64,000 bases of DNA from Caldilineaceae bacterium (GTDB taxonomy: Bacteria; Chloroflexota; Anaerolineae; Caldilineales; Caldilineaceae). This document shows positions 45,745-55,033 of this stretch, one piece after another. The stretch lies in NCBI GenBank assembly GCA_022827195.1, contig JAJDTL010000022.1, forward strand, positions 124,001 to 188,000. The letters run 5' to 3'. Position 1 is the first letter of the stretch, and each line of letters starts with the position of its first letter. Below the pieces are notes generated by a model that worked only from the letters and a program-made list of their open reading frames with translations, was not told the origin of the DNA and did no database searches. The translations under genes were made by a program, and so were the position numbers.

Positions 45745-46518
45745 CTAGCTGAATAAGGCGCGGAACCGTTCCATCGCCTGCTGCGCGTCGGCTTGCGGAA
45801 ACGCCTCCATGCCGACCACGCCCTGGTAACCCACTTCGCGCAGCGTTGACACGATGCGCGGGTAGTTGATCTCGCCCGTTCCCGGTTCATGCCGGCCCGG
45901 CACGTCCGCCACGTGCACGTAGCCGATGAAGCTGTGGTAGTCGCGGACCGATTGGACCACGTTGCCCTCTTCAATCTGCACGTGGTAGATGTCGCACAGC
46001 AGCCGGATGCGCGGGCTGCCGACCTGCTCGATCAGCCGCACCACGTCCTCGGTGAAGCGCAAGGGATAGCCGGCGTGGTCCACCTTCGTGTTCAGTTGCT
46101 CCAGGCTGTAGGTCACGTCGTTCTTCTCGGCCAACTCTGCGACCTCGCACAACGTCTTGTAAGCCGATATCCACTTCGTTGCCGGATGCGCCGCGATGTT
46201 GTGGGCCATCTGGCCCCGTTCGTCAAGCCGGCCGGTCGTGATGCTCAGATTGCGGCATCCGATCCGTTCGGCTACGGTCAGGTTTTCCTTCACACCGGCC
46301 AGAAAATCCTCAATGCCATCAGGGTGCATCATGCTGCCCCCCGACCAGCCCGGCATGGCGCAGATTTCGATCTCCGCGTCGTCGGCTATGGCATCCAGGG
46401 CGTCGTCCTCCCATCCCCACAGGTCCACGCCGAAGCCGGCGCGGCTGATTGTGCGCACCCGCTCCAGGAAAGGGAGATCGCGCAACACAGTACCTTCACA
46501 AACCGAAAGACGGAACAT
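45745..46518 (-). CDS. Hydroxypyruvate isomerase-like TIM barrel
   Basis: The 257-residue protein has the Hyi-type motif VPGRHEPGTGEINYPRI near residue 205, and YSLEQLNTKVDHAGYP, LLCDIYHVQIEEGN and GMEAFPQ give the expected E-D-H-E metal ligands. The length is usual for hydroxypyruvate isomerase. It ends the gene row that begins near 55033. Similar to 28056-28883 in its C-terminal motif but divergent elsewhere. Confidence 0.9.
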   Translation of the reverse strand: MFRLSVCEGTVLRDLPFLERVRTISRAGFGVDLWGWEDDALDAIADDAEIEICAMPGWSGGSMMHPDGIEDFLAGVKENLTVAERIGCRNLSITTGRLDERGQMAHNIAAHPATKWISAYKTLCEVAELAEKNDVTYSLEQLNTKVDHAGYPLRFTEDVVRLIEQVGSPRIRLLCDIYHVQIEEGNVVQSVRDYHSFIGYVHVADVPGRHEPGTGEINYPRIVSTLREVGYQGVVGMEAFPQADAQQAMERFRALFS

Positions 46519-46563
46519 CCTGACCTCCTTGAATCAAGAATGAAGCAGCCTCGCAACTCTCGT

Positions 46564-48108
46564 TCAACCGGCTTGAACGTGGCTTCGCAGCCAGTATCTC
46601 TCCATTCGATGGCGCGGCTCCCATGCAAGCAACCGTCTGGCCTTCTCGTTGGAAAACCGGCCGTGCGGCGTGTCGCTGCAGATCTGCATGACTTCAAAAT
46701 TACGCGGGAACGAAGGCGCTATCAGAGCCTGCCGCATTGCGGAGCCAACATCCTCCCATGCAGTCAGCCATGCGTGCTCACGCTCGGCGTCATGGCCCGG
46801 CCCCTGCGGGTCGACAAGCCCGGCAAAGGTCAGGACCGGCGTCTCGATGCCATGGACGTCTGCGAAGACACGGCAGATCTCCTGGCCGAGGAACTTCGTC
46901 AAATTGTACAGGTCGTTGCCCGGGCGCGCCGGCGCTTCCGCCGAAATATCATAGTCGTAGCCGTAGTTGGTAGGATCGGAATAGAGCGGCGTACACCCTT
47001 GCGGGGGTCCCGTCTGCACGAAACGCCGGATCCCGTGTGCAAGCGCGGCCCGCAGCATGTTGTAGACGCCGACTACATTGACCTGGAACGCCTGCTCGGG
47101 CCGGTCGCGTACCACGGTGCAGTTGATCATCGCGTCCATGCCGCGCGCAGCCTGCAGGACCTCTTCTGCGTCGCTGACGTCTACGCACGCTATCTCGTGG
47201 GGCGGTCCGAGTAGGTGCGGCGACGGTCTGCCCGGCGCGGGCGGCCGGCTCTCGGCGACGATTTCGGCCAGAGGGCGCAGGTCGGTCAGGCGCAGGATGT
47301 GATCGCGGGCGACCGCTTCGCTCGTCACCGCGGCAACCGGGCCGCCCGCGCCGAAGATGACGACGCGTTCGGGGCGGTACGCAGCCTTCGCGTCGAGGCG
47401 TTTGTGCGTCTCGACCGGCTGCGGCTGCGCACCGGCGCTCAAGTCGTGTTGCGGTCGGTAACCAAAGGCCGGCGATCCGGCCAGTGCCAGTGGGAAGCGC
47501 GTTTTGTGGCCGCCGCCGGGGATGTGAAAGACCCACCAGCCGGTCTGCGGCCCATCGGCAGGCGGTTCGAACGCCAGTGCCCTTTCGACGGCCTGCACGG
47601 CATCTTCAATGTGCAGCCAGCTGGCGTCGGGCGTGTGCCGGCTCGCATGCCGATCGTCTACAACCTCGCCCAGCCGCAGCGCAATCGCCTGGACCGGTCT
47701 GACGCGTGACAGCTCGCGCGCAACCAGCTCCGCCAGGTGCGGCGCCAGGGCCCAGACGTCGGTTGAAGGACGCGGCGCCCACTGCTCAGAGACCCTGTAA
47801 TCCGAAGGGTAGCGTTCGAGAGTCCGCAGCGACGACAGCAGGATGAAGCGAGAGGCCGGCGTTTGCGTCAGCAGGTTGTAGGTCCCGCGCGCGGCCGCGT
47901 CAAGGATCTCGCAGTCGGACGCGTCCGGACCGACGAAGGGAGGCGCAAGGACGATTGTTTCAAATTCCTGCGCTGCCTCGGCGGCCGCATCCGGGTCGCG
48001 CGGGTCGCCCCCTCCATGCTCCAGCATGCGAACGTCGTGTCTGTGCGCCAAGGCAGTGATTAGGGCGCCGCCCAGGCCTTCTCTTCTGCCTGCAATCAGG
48101 ATGCGCAT
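46564..48108 (-). CDS. Tandem double-domain NAD-dependent epimerase/dehydratase-like protein
   Basis: This 514-residue protein is about twice the minimal SDR size. Residues 1-230 form one Rossmann-like domain (ILIAGRREGLGGAL) and residues 245-514 a second (VVIFGAGGPVAAVTS), which contains the YxxxK pair as YNLTKFLG and the family ending KARRLLAWEPRHR. The first domain lacks a clear YxxxK, so only the second may be catalytic. The ending resembles that of the epimerase at 4799-5722. It lies 9 bp after a nitrilase-like gene. Confidence 0.8.
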   Translation of the reverse strand: MRILIAGRREGLGGALITALAHRHDVRMLEHGGGDPRDPDAAAEAAQEFETIVLAPPFVGPDASDCEILDAAARGTYNLLTQTPASRFILLSSLRTLERYPSDYRVSEQWAPRPSTDVWALAPHLAELVARELSRVRPVQAIALRLGEVVDDRHASRHTPDASWLHIEDAVQAVERALAFEPPADGPQTGWWVFHIPGGGHKTRFPLALAGSPAFGYRPQHDLSAGAQPQPVETHKRLDAKAAYRPERVVIFGAGGPVAAVTSEAVARDHILRLTDLRPLAEIVAESRPPAPGRPSPHLLGPPHEIACVDVSDAEEVLQAARGMDAMINCTVVRDRPEQAFQVNVVGVYNMLRAALAHGIRRFVQTGPPQGCTPLYSDPTNYGYDYDISAEAPARPGNDLYNLTKFLGQEICRVFADVHGIETPVLTFAGLVDPQGPGHDAEREHAWLTAWEDVGSAMRQALIAPSFPRNFEVMQICSDTPHGRFSNEKARRLLAWEPRHRMERYWLRSHVQAG

Positions 48109-48117
48109 GGCTGCCCG

Positions 48118-49023
48118 TTATCCAGCGATCACTTGGGGACTCCCGTAGATCTCCGGGCGGATTCGACGCACGGTGCATTCGTCCCCGGAGCGCGCGGCTG
48201 ATAGGGCTTGCCGCGACACGTCAACGAGAATCATCCCCTCATCCTGCAACTTCTCGCCGATCAGATTTCCTGCCGGGTCGATGGCGAGCGACAGGCCGGG
48301 GAACCAGGCGTTTCCGCTAACTCCTGACTGATTGGCGAAGAATACGTAGATGCCGTTGTCGACCGCACGCGACGGCAGAACTTTCATGGTGAGCCGCTTG
48401 TACTCTTCGCTCATTTCGGCGGCCCGTTCAAACTCCTGAGGCGCGTAGCTGCCGCCGACGGCAAGCATAAAGAAGTCGGCTCCCTCGCTTGCGGCGGCCC
48501 TGAAGATTTCAGGAACGCACACGTCATAGCATATGCCGACCGAGAATTTCCAATCTTGCGAGTCTACGATCGGCAAGGATTCCCCCGGCTCAAACCATGT
48601 CCGCTCGGTTTCGTTCGGCAAATGCAGCTTCGAGTAGGTCGTAATGTAACCCTCCGGACCGACGATCAGCACGCTGTTGCGCAGCACCGTTTCGCCGGGC
48701 TCGATCGTGCCGACTACGACTGTCAATTGCAGTTCCCGGCAGAGAGTTTCCAGGAAAGAAACTGCCTTTTCATAGCTGGAGGCAGCGATCGCTTTTGCCT
48801 CTTCAATGTTCAGATCGGACTTGTTCATCGAGCCGGTGATGCACTCTTCCGGGAAGAGGGCGAAGCGCGCGCCGGCCGCGGAGGCCTTTCGGCACCACTG
48901 CTCGATCCGCGCCAGGTTTGCATCAGGGTCCGCCATCACGCTGGTCATGCCGATCAAGGCAATGCGCGTTGTCTCGCCCTCTCCAGTTTGCTGACCGTCC
49001 GTACTTTCAGTTGGGTGTGCCAT
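48118..49023 (-). CDS. Carbon-nitrogen hydrolase (nitrilase superfamily)
   Basis: The 301-residue enzyme has the full catalytic triad: E59 in FPEECITG, K132 in YSKLHL and C165 in GICYDVCVPE. Such enzymes hydrolyse amides, nitriles or carbamoyl groups. The first 18 residues are hydrophilic and variable. Its neighbours (sialidase-like, DegT aminotransferase, MocA dehydrogenase) suggest removal of an amide from an amino-sugar derivative, but this is inference. Confidence 0.93.
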   Translation of the reverse strand: MAHPTESTDGQQTGEGETTRIALIGMTSVMADPDANLARIEQWCRKASAAGARFALFPEECITGSMNKSDLNIEEAKAIAASSYEKAVSFLETLCRELQLTVVVGTIEPGETVLRNSVLIVGPEGYITTYSKLHLPNETERTWFEPGESLPIVDSQDWKFSVGICYDVCVPEIFRAAASEGADFFMLAVGGSYAPQEFERAAEMSEEYKRLTMKVLPSRAVDNGIYVFFANQSGVSGNAWFPGLSLAIDPAGNLIGEKLQDEGMILVDVSRQALSAARSGDECTVRRIRPEIYGSPQVIAG

Positions 49024-49103
49024 GCGCTGCTCCCTGTTGCTTGAATCCGTTGCGTCGATGGTCGGCTGGCGCGACGACTGCTGTCGGCGTCGGCGTCGAC
49101 CGA

Positions 49104-50294
49104 CTACCCGCCGGCATGTACTTTCCGATATTGGTCCGCGCCGATCTTCAAAGCCTGTTCGTGATAGATCACGTTCTTGCTGCGATCATAGTGATGCATG
49201 TTGACGGCGCTGGGATCGTAGCGGATGATGTGCCCGAGTTCCCCTTCAGGACAGAGCAGCCAGTCGCTGCGGGTGATGAGATAGCTGCGAATGTGGGCCA
49301 TCGGCGCGTCGTCAACGAGATACTGGACGACAAAAAGGTCGCCGCTGGGCAGTTGGACCCAACTCGAATAGGCGCCGTCAGGGTGGATGCTGCGGTCGTG
49401 ATCGATGAAGAAGCGTCTGAACTTCGGTTCCAGGTGCGATTTGCGCACGTTGAGGGCGCTTTCAGGGTCGGCTGCGCTTGCTTGGTTTTCTGCGTGCAAC
49501 ACCAACTGGCGCGGTGAGGTACCCAGACCGTAGGTGACCGCGATCTCGCCGCTGCGCAGCCGCCCTGCGTGGGGCCGTCCAATACATACAAGCAGCTCGG
49601 TGCGGTAGGGCCCTTCCCACGTTCTTCCCCCATCCTTAGAGAGCGCCTTGTAACCACAAATCCGCTCCCGGTCCTCGCGCATGAAACAGATCAGGCTGCC
49701 GTCATCCAGCTCGGCGAAGGTCCCCTCGTTCACCCACAGCGCGTCGGATGACGCCACCGGGCTGGGCGCCTCCCATGTCTGTCCATCGTCAAAGGAGAGG
49801 AAGGCATTAACGGTCCATACTTGCCCGGGGACCGGAAGGCAATTGTTGTCACCGCCAATGATGACTGTTCCCGTGCTTGTTTTGAACAAGCACGGGCAGA
49901 TATGGCCTTTGATGCCGGTCTTTTCCCTCGTACTCCAGGTCTCGCCGCGGTCTTCTGAGCGCCAGATGAGGATTTCGGTATTGGGCGAGTTTTCCGGCTC
50001 GAAGGGCGGAATCCAGTCGCAGATGAGAATGAGCCGGCCCTCTCCCAGATGAAGAATGCGGGGGTTGTTCAACCCACCATCCTTTTCGTAGTCGGGGCAC
50101 TCGTCGACGATGAACTTCGGTCCCCAGTTCAGACCGCCGTCGCGGCTGGTCTGCAGTGCGATCCGGGAGAAAGGGTGAAAGAGGTGGAAGAGGCTCTCGC
50201 GGTATATGCAGACGAGAGAACCGTCGTCGCACATCGCCAGGTCGGGGACAGCTTTGTACACGCTGTCATCTCTGGAAACGATTGAGGTGATCAT
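49104..50294 (-). CDS. BNR/Asp-box (sialidase-like) protein
   Basis: The 396-residue protein has four Asp-box repeats (SRDGGLNWG, SEDRGETWS, SFDDGQTWE, SKDGGRTWE), the mark of a six-bladed sialidase-type propeller. There is no signal peptide, so it would act in the cytoplasm or be non-secreted. A classical sialidase arginine triad could not be confirmed by eye. AGAGGAAT precedes the ATG. Alternatives are a non-hydrolytic propeller or a different exo-glycosidase. Confidence 0.8.
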   Translation of the reverse strand: MITSIVSRDDSVYKAVPDLAMCDDGSLVCIYRESLFHLFHPFSRIALQTSRDGGLNWGPKFIVDECPDYEKDGGLNNPRILHLGEGRLILICDWIPPFEPENSPNTEILIWRSEDRGETWSTREKTGIKGHICPCLFKTSTGTVIIGGDNNCLPVPGQVWTVNAFLSFDDGQTWEAPSPVASSDALWVNEGTFAELDDGSLICFMREDRERICGYKALSKDGGRTWEGPYRTELLVCIGRPHAGRLRSGEIAVTYGLGTSPRQLVLHAENQASAADPESALNVRKSHLEPKFRRFFIDHDRSIHPDGAYSSWVQLPSGDLFVVQYLVDDAPMAHIRSYLITRSDWLLCPEGELGHIIRYDPSAVNMHHYDRSKNVIYHEQALKIGADQYRKVHAGG

Positions 50295-50315
50295 TTGATT
50301 CCTCTCGATTGTGCG

Positions 50316-51611
50316 TCAGGCGAAATGTCTGATGGTGGCGCGCAATGCCTCCACCTGTCCATTCACTCTGTCCAACGTTTGCATGCCGGCCTTGAACAGG
50401 CAAAGCCGGCTCTGCAAGCTCTCCACATTGGGGCAGTCGCCGCGGCTGTAGCGCTTGACCGAGCCCTCGTAGCGGGGATCGAAGTTGGGCGCCCTCTCGC
50501 GCGGGCCGTAGAAGGCCATGGTCTGGAAGATAGGTTCGAGATGGACCGGCACCCAGGCGCCGTATAGACCGTCACCGCCGTGTTCGATGAAGGTTTTCCT
50601 GAAGGTCCGCCAGTCCACCCCCAGAGCCTCCTCGTCCAATTTGCAGGTATAGCACCAGTAGGTGTGGGTGCAATCTTGCGGAACATGGGGCGGAATCAGC
50701 CATTCGCACTTTTCCTCGCGGATTGCGGCTTCGTACTGTGCGCCGATGTAGCGCCGCGCCGCGACCAGGTAGTCCAGGCGCTCCAGCTGGCCGAGACCCA
50801 GGGCAGCCTGCATGGCCGACATGCGGAAGTTGAATCCCATGCGGTCGTGACGCTCGAAACTCCAGTCCTGGCGTTCATCGCGCGGGATGAGCGTCGAGCC
50901 CGGGCGGGCGTCCAGGGTGCGGTAGCCTTGAATCGCGGCCTTCCGGATCCCACGCGCGTACTCCTCGTCATCGGTGATCACCATGCCGCCGTCGCCGCCT
51001 GTCGTCATGTGCTTCGACCCCTGCAAACTCAGGCTGGCGGCATGGCCGATCGTGCCGACCAGCCTGCCCTTGTACGAGGCCAGGTAGCACTGGGCGTCGT
51101 CCTCGACGATTGTGAGATTGTGCCGCTCCGCCAGCGCCAGGAGGGGATCGAAGTCGGGCGGGAGCCCAAAGATACTGACCGGGATGATCGCTTTCGTGAA
51201 GGGCGTGATCTTGCGCTCAACGTCTGCCGGATCGATGTTGAAGGTGTCCGGGTCGCTGTCGGCAAAGACGGGCACCGCGCCGCACTGGATGACGACAAAC
51301 GCGGTGGCCGCCATGGTCAGCGTGGGAACGATCACCTCATCGCCGGGACCTACACCCGCGGCCAGCAGACAGGAAAGGAGCGTGCCTGAACCGGAGTTGT
51401 GCGAAATGGCGAACTCGACACCGAATTTCTGGGCGAACGCCGCCTCGAAGCGCTCAAGCATGTGGGCGGACTCGCGGTTGCCGAAGCCGTCGTCAAGCAC
51501 CTCGTTCATGTAGCGGCGATCGGCCTCACCGCAGCGATTGGGCGGGAGGTGACTGAAGATCTCCTCGGGGTCCAGCTTGCCGGGGTCCATTGTAACGAGG
51601 GGGCTGAGCAT
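50316..51611 (-). CDS. DegT/DnrJ/EryC1/StrS aminotransferase
   Basis: The 431-residue PLP enzyme has NSGSGTLLSCLLAAGVGPGDEV in the cofactor phosphate region, VEDDAQ at 169-174 with the ring-binding aspartate, and the Schiff-base lysine K200 in LQGSKHMTTGGDGGM. Family members transaminate keto sugars or act as sugar dehydratases. ATG at 51611 has TTGGAGGAG upstream. With the adjacent Gfo/Idh/MocA dehydrogenase it could interconvert a keto and an amino sugar. Confidence 0.94.
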   Translation of the reverse strand: MLSPLVTMDPGKLDPEEIFSHLPPNRCGEADRRYMNEVLDDGFGNRESAHMLERFEAAFAQKFGVEFAISHNSGSGTLLSCLLAAGVGPGDEVIVPTLTMAATAFVVIQCGAVPVFADSDPDTFNIDPADVERKITPFTKAIIPVSIFGLPPDFDPLLALAERHNLTIVEDDAQCYLASYKGRLVGTIGHAASLSLQGSKHMTTGGDGGMVITDDEEYARGIRKAAIQGYRTLDARPGSTLIPRDERQDWSFERHDRMGFNFRMSAMQAALGLGQLERLDYLVAARRYIGAQYEAAIREEKCEWLIPPHVPQDCTHTYWCYTCKLDEEALGVDWRTFRKTFIEHGGDGLYGAWVPVHLEPIFQTMAFYGPRERAPNFDPRYEGSVKRYSRGDCPNVESLQSRLCLFKAGMQTLDRVNGQVEALRATIRHFA

Positions 51612-51645
51612 AGGCGATCTCCTCCAAGTAAAACTGTCCTCTTCG

Positions 51646-52731
51646 CTACCCACTGCTCTCCATTTCGACGAACGACTGCAGGAACTCCTGCACGCGGACC
51701 GGCTGCCCTGTGCGACTGCTCTCAATCGCGGCGAAGATCAGCGCCACAGACTGCAGATTGGCCTCAACGTTCGTTTCCATCGCCTCGCCGCCGTCGAGCC
51801 AGCGCACGAACTTTTCGATAAGCCACGTGTTGGACCACTTGCTCTGTGATCGCAAGTGGACCTCCTCGCTTTGCACCTTCCGGCTCGCGGCACGTTGCGA
51901 GGCAGGTTCGTAACTGATGCGCTCGAGACGGCGATGGTCGAGGGTCAGCGTCGCCCGTTCGCACTCGGCGCGAAAGTACTCCTGTCCCCAATCGTTCAGC
52001 CCGACGGCGTTGGTCTTGGCGCCTTCGTAAACGGCCCGCGTCCCGTTGTTGAACTGCATCGTGACCAGAGCCTGCGAATCGCCGCTGAACTCGCTCCAGC
52101 GCGGGTTCCACGTCTGCGCGTAGATGGAGTCGCACTCGGCTCCCGCCAAATCGGCCAGAATGTCGAGGTGGTGCACCGCACCTTCGACCATCAACGGGTC
52201 GGGGATCCGGTAGCGGAATTTGCCCCAGCTACCGGCCTTGCGGCAGTCACAGGTGAACCGGCAGACCAGGTAATCGAGTGCCCCATGGCGTCCGGAGCGC
52301 AGCTCATCGCGCAGGGTCGTCTTGTCCTGGTCGAAGCGGTGACTCATGGTCACGCCCATTTTCACGCCGGCGCGCCTGACCTTGGCGGCGATCCGCACCG
52401 ACGCGGCCATTGAGTCGGCAATCGGCTTTTCGCTGAGGATGTGCATGCCGCGGGCCAGCGCCGCGTCGACGACCTCCTCGTGGTGGGCGGGTGGCACAAC
52501 CACGGTGCAGAAGTCGGCCTGGTTTTCAGCGAAGGCCCGCTGAATGTCTGTGTAGCATTGGGAAGCGTCGAGGCCGAGGAAGGCTTGTGCGTTCTTAAGC
52601 GCATCGGGATTGATGTCGACAGCCGCTACGACTTCAATGAGCCCGTCCTGAACATTGGGCGGCAGATATAGCTCGCACCAGCCCGCGCCGTGACCTCCCG
52701 TACCAACCTGGATCATGCGGTAGGTCTTCAT
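51646..52731 (-). CDS. Gfo/Idh/MocA family oxidoreductase
   Basis: The 361-residue enzyme has an N-terminal Rossmann fold (VGTGGHGAGW at residues 9-18), the family EKP motif in ILSEKPIADS with its catalytic lysine, and the second catalytic motif EGAVHHLDIL. It oxidises or reduces cyclic polyols and sugars with NAD(P). The start ATG at 52731 is chosen from the Rossmann alignment and GAGGCGG upstream. It lies 34 bp before the DegT gene. Confidence 0.94.
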   Translation of the reverse strand: MKTYRMIQVGTGGHGAGWCELYLPPNVQDGLIEVVAAVDINPDALKNAQAFLGLDASQCYTDIQRAFAENQADFCTVVVPPAHHEEVVDAALARGMHILSEKPIADSMAASVRIAAKVRRAGVKMGVTMSHRFDQDKTTLRDELRSGRHGALDYLVCRFTCDCRKAGSWGKFRYRIPDPLMVEGAVHHLDILADLAGAECDSIYAQTWNPRWSEFSGDSQALVTMQFNNGTRAVYEGAKTNAVGLNDWGQEYFRAECERATLTLDHRRLERISYEPASQRAASRKVQSEEVHLRSQSKWSNTWLIEKFVRWLDGGEAMETNVEANLQSVALIFAAIESSRTGQPVRVQEFLQSFVEMESSG

Positions 52732-52829
52732 AGGGCACCGCCTCATGCGTTTGGCGTTCAGAGGCAGATCAGAGTCCCGCCAGCTTGAGTGGGGTGGGAG
52801 GCCGTAACTTGAAAAGCCGCCTCTTGACT

Positions 52830-53222
52830 TTAGTCGAGCACCTGCCGGCCGCGCAAATTGAAGGCATCGCGCAGGCCGTCGCCGATGAAGTTGATGCAGA
52901 TGACAGCAAAGCTGATGGCGACGCCGGGCACGAGCCAGGGCCAGGGCATATCGACCATGCCAAGAGTCGCGGCGACCGACTCGGGTCCCAGCACATTGGG
53001 CAGCAGATGCCTTTTCGGTTCGTCCCAATCGCCGACCCCGACGACGCGAGCGGCCAGGATGAAGTCCTGTACCAGCAATGACAACTTCTGCTCACGCGCC
53101 AAGGGAATCCGGCAAGGAAAGCAGCCCGATTTATGTTAACACATTGCAAATGCTGAGGCCCACAATGAAAACTGGGAAGAGGACGAGTACAAGAGCGGGG
53201 AAGGCGTCACCGTAAGTCCACG
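52830..53222 (-). pseudogene. Decayed DppC/OppC-type permease fragment
   Basis: Two minus-strand pieces match the intact DppC at 21339-22244. The upstream piece (about 53131-53222) reads YGDAFPALVLVLFPVFIVG before a TAA at 53131-53133. The downstream piece (52830-53102) reads LVQDFILAARVVGVGD, then HLLPNVLGP, and ends FIGDGLRDAFNLR. About 40 residues between VAATLGM and the last membrane segment are missing and the two pieces are in different frames. The N-terminal half is absent. It is a remnant of another peptide-type importer. Confidence 0.85.
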
Positions 53223-53246
53223 CTGTGTCGCCTCTATTGTGCGCTT

Positions 53247-54050
53247 CTATCTACTCTCCAGTCGGCTGCGCACGGCTGAAGTGAACTGGTCCATGAAGTC
53301 GACGAGATAGCCAAAGTCGCCGCCGACTTGAAGCCACTGCACGCCAATTTTTGCCATCATGCTTGCATAGTCAGGATCGGTTCCCATTCCCGCGCCGACA
53401 AATAGTCCGGCCGCACGTGCGCTCCTGATGATCGTTTCCATTGCGGCAACGACATTGGGATGGTCTACATCCCCCAGCATGCCCAAGGCCCCTGACAGAT
53501 CCCAAGGGCCGATAACGACGGAGTCCAGCCCCGGAACAGAAACGATCTCGTCAATTGTCTCCATTGCTTCGAGCGTCTCAATCTGCGCGGCAACGAAGAT
53601 ATTCCTGTTGGCGCGTTCGACATAGGCGCCGCCACCGTCGCGCCCATAATTGGAAGGCACGCGTGGGCCGAAACCGCGCCTGCCCAAAGGTGGGTAGCGG
53701 CAATCGCGGACGACCTGTCTGACTTCCTCCACGCCTTGCACCTGCGGAACAACAATGCCGTCGGCGCCGGCATCCAGCGCCGGCTTGATGAAAGGTGTGC
53801 CGCTGGCGCTCACGCGTACCAGCGCTGGCACATTGCGGGCACGCGCCGCCAGCAGATGGCCGTTCACCGCGTCAGGGCTCATATTGCTGTGCTCCAGGTC
53901 GATCCAGAAGAAGTCGACTGAGTCGCCCAGGGCATCGGTGACTAGGGGATCACTCAGCGTAATCGCCGGACCCAGACAGACATGGCCTGCCTTCAGAGCT
54001 TGTCGAAATCTGGTAATTGCATCATTCACAAGTTCTCTCCTGCGCGTCAT
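53247..54050 (-). CDS. HpcH/HpaI family class II aldolase
   Basis: The 267-residue aldolase has FWIDLEHSNMS, LVRVSASG, AQIETLEAM (metal Glu) and VIGPWDLSGALG (metal Asp), plus PPLGRRGFGPRVPSNYG. The residues needed for pyruvate-forming aldol cleavage are present. Its ATG overlaps the stop of the upstream PhyH gene as ATGA, indicating coupling. It is about as long as its relative at 42976-43776 but clearly divergent, so different substrates are likely. Confidence 0.93.
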   Translation of the reverse strand: MTRRRELVNDAITRFRQALKAGHVCLGPAITLSDPLVTDALGDSVDFFWIDLEHSNMSPDAVNGHLLAARARNVPALVRVSASGTPFIKPALDAGADGIVVPQVQGVEEVRQVVRDCRYPPLGRRGFGPRVPSNYGRDGGGAYVERANRNIFVAAQIETLEAMETIDEIVSVPGLDSVVIGPWDLSGALGMLGDVDHPNVVAAMETIIRSARAAGLFVGAGMGTDPDYASMMAKIGVQWLQVGGDFGYLVDFMDQFTSAVRSRLESR

Positions 54051-55033
54051 TGCTGCGTCGAGCGGATATATTCTTCATCGACGGCGCTCATGGTTTCCAG
54101 GAAGTTTTTGCCTTCGAACAGCCGGACCAGCGGCACGTCTTCATCGGTGGGATGGATTCCACCGTTGGTGCTTGTGCCCACCATTGCCCCCAGCAACTGT
54201 CGGCGCACGGGGTTGCACTTCGCGAGCAATTCAGGTGAGTTCTCGATTCTATCCCCCAGACGCTGCCAGACCGGTGTGTAGACATACCACAGATTCTTGC
54301 GCCAAACGTTCGAGGTGTTGCGCGGGACACAGTGCCACAGCGCGTTGTGAAACAACACCGCGTCGCCGGCATTCAGGGTCAACTGCCGTGCGCCCGGAAC
54401 GCCGGCGTCGATCCGCTCGACCTGTTGGAACCTGGTAAACGAGGTGATCGTCAGAGCGTGCTCCATTCCCTGCGGCAACTTGGGGAAGCCGCTTCGATGG
54501 CTGCCGGGGATGACCGTAAAGTTGCCCATGTCAGGTCCACTCACGTCCGTCAGAAAGAAGCCAATCCGCGCCCATTGCAGTGGGGTCAGTCCGTCCACAC
54601 TGGCAAAATAGTAGGGTTTGGAGCCGTCTTTATGCCAGCGGTTGGCCGGCGTCGAACTCGGTGCGCGCACCATCGCCTCCGCCCAAGAGAGCTGAATGGC
54701 AGCGCCAATCAACTCGCATATGATACCTAGGTGGCTGGGATGGTCGATCAAGTTCAAGAAAGTCTCACTGGGTTCAGGGCGCAGAATTGTGCCGGCATGG
54801 CCTTGTACAGATTGGAACAGGCCCTCAGTCGCCGCGTCTATGATGTTGACAGCGTGAAGCAGGGTGTCGGGATCGCGGCCCAGGCGCTGTGAGGCTTCAT
54901 CCAAACGATCTACTTCGGCGACAAGCTCAGCTACTTCCTCAGCCGAAAGAGCGTTCTTGATAATCAGATAGCCATCTTCATTCCACTGGTGTTTCTGTTC
55001 CGGCGACATGCGCTTGAGAGTCATCGTTTTCAT
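54047..55033 (-). CDS. PhyH family Fe(II)/2-oxoglutarate oxygenase
   Basis: The 328-residue protein has H134 and D136 in RWHKDGSK and distal H234 in LWHCVPRN, with R238 or R245 nearby; FTVIPGSHRSGFPK precedes. It belongs to a subgroup different from the other six, with the SVQGHAGTI segment and a DG-SKPYYF substrate loop. ATG at 55033 has AGAGGAG upstream. It heads the row ending at 45745 and is coupled to the aldolase. Confidence 0.92.
   Translation of the reverse strand: MKTMTLKRMSPEQKHQWNEDGYLIIKNALSAEEVAELVAEVDRLDEASQRLGRDPDTLLHAVNIIDAATEGLFQSVQGHAGTILRPEPSETFLNLIDHPSHLGIICELIGAAIQLSWAEAMVRAPSSTPANRWHKDGSKPYYFASVDGLTPLQWARIGFFLTDVSGPDMGNFTVIPGSHRSGFPKLPQGMEHALTITSFTRFQQVERIDAGVPGARQLTLNAGDAVLFHNALWHCVPRNTSNVWRKNLWYVYTPVWQRLGDRIENSPELLAKCNPVRRQLLGAMVGTSTNGGIHPTDEDVPLVRLFEGKNFLETMSAVDEEYIRSTQQ

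Noticed and set aside
52769..53149. Overlapping 126-codon minus-strand frame
   Set aside because: It is a different reading of the DppC pseudogene and carries none of the permease motifs.
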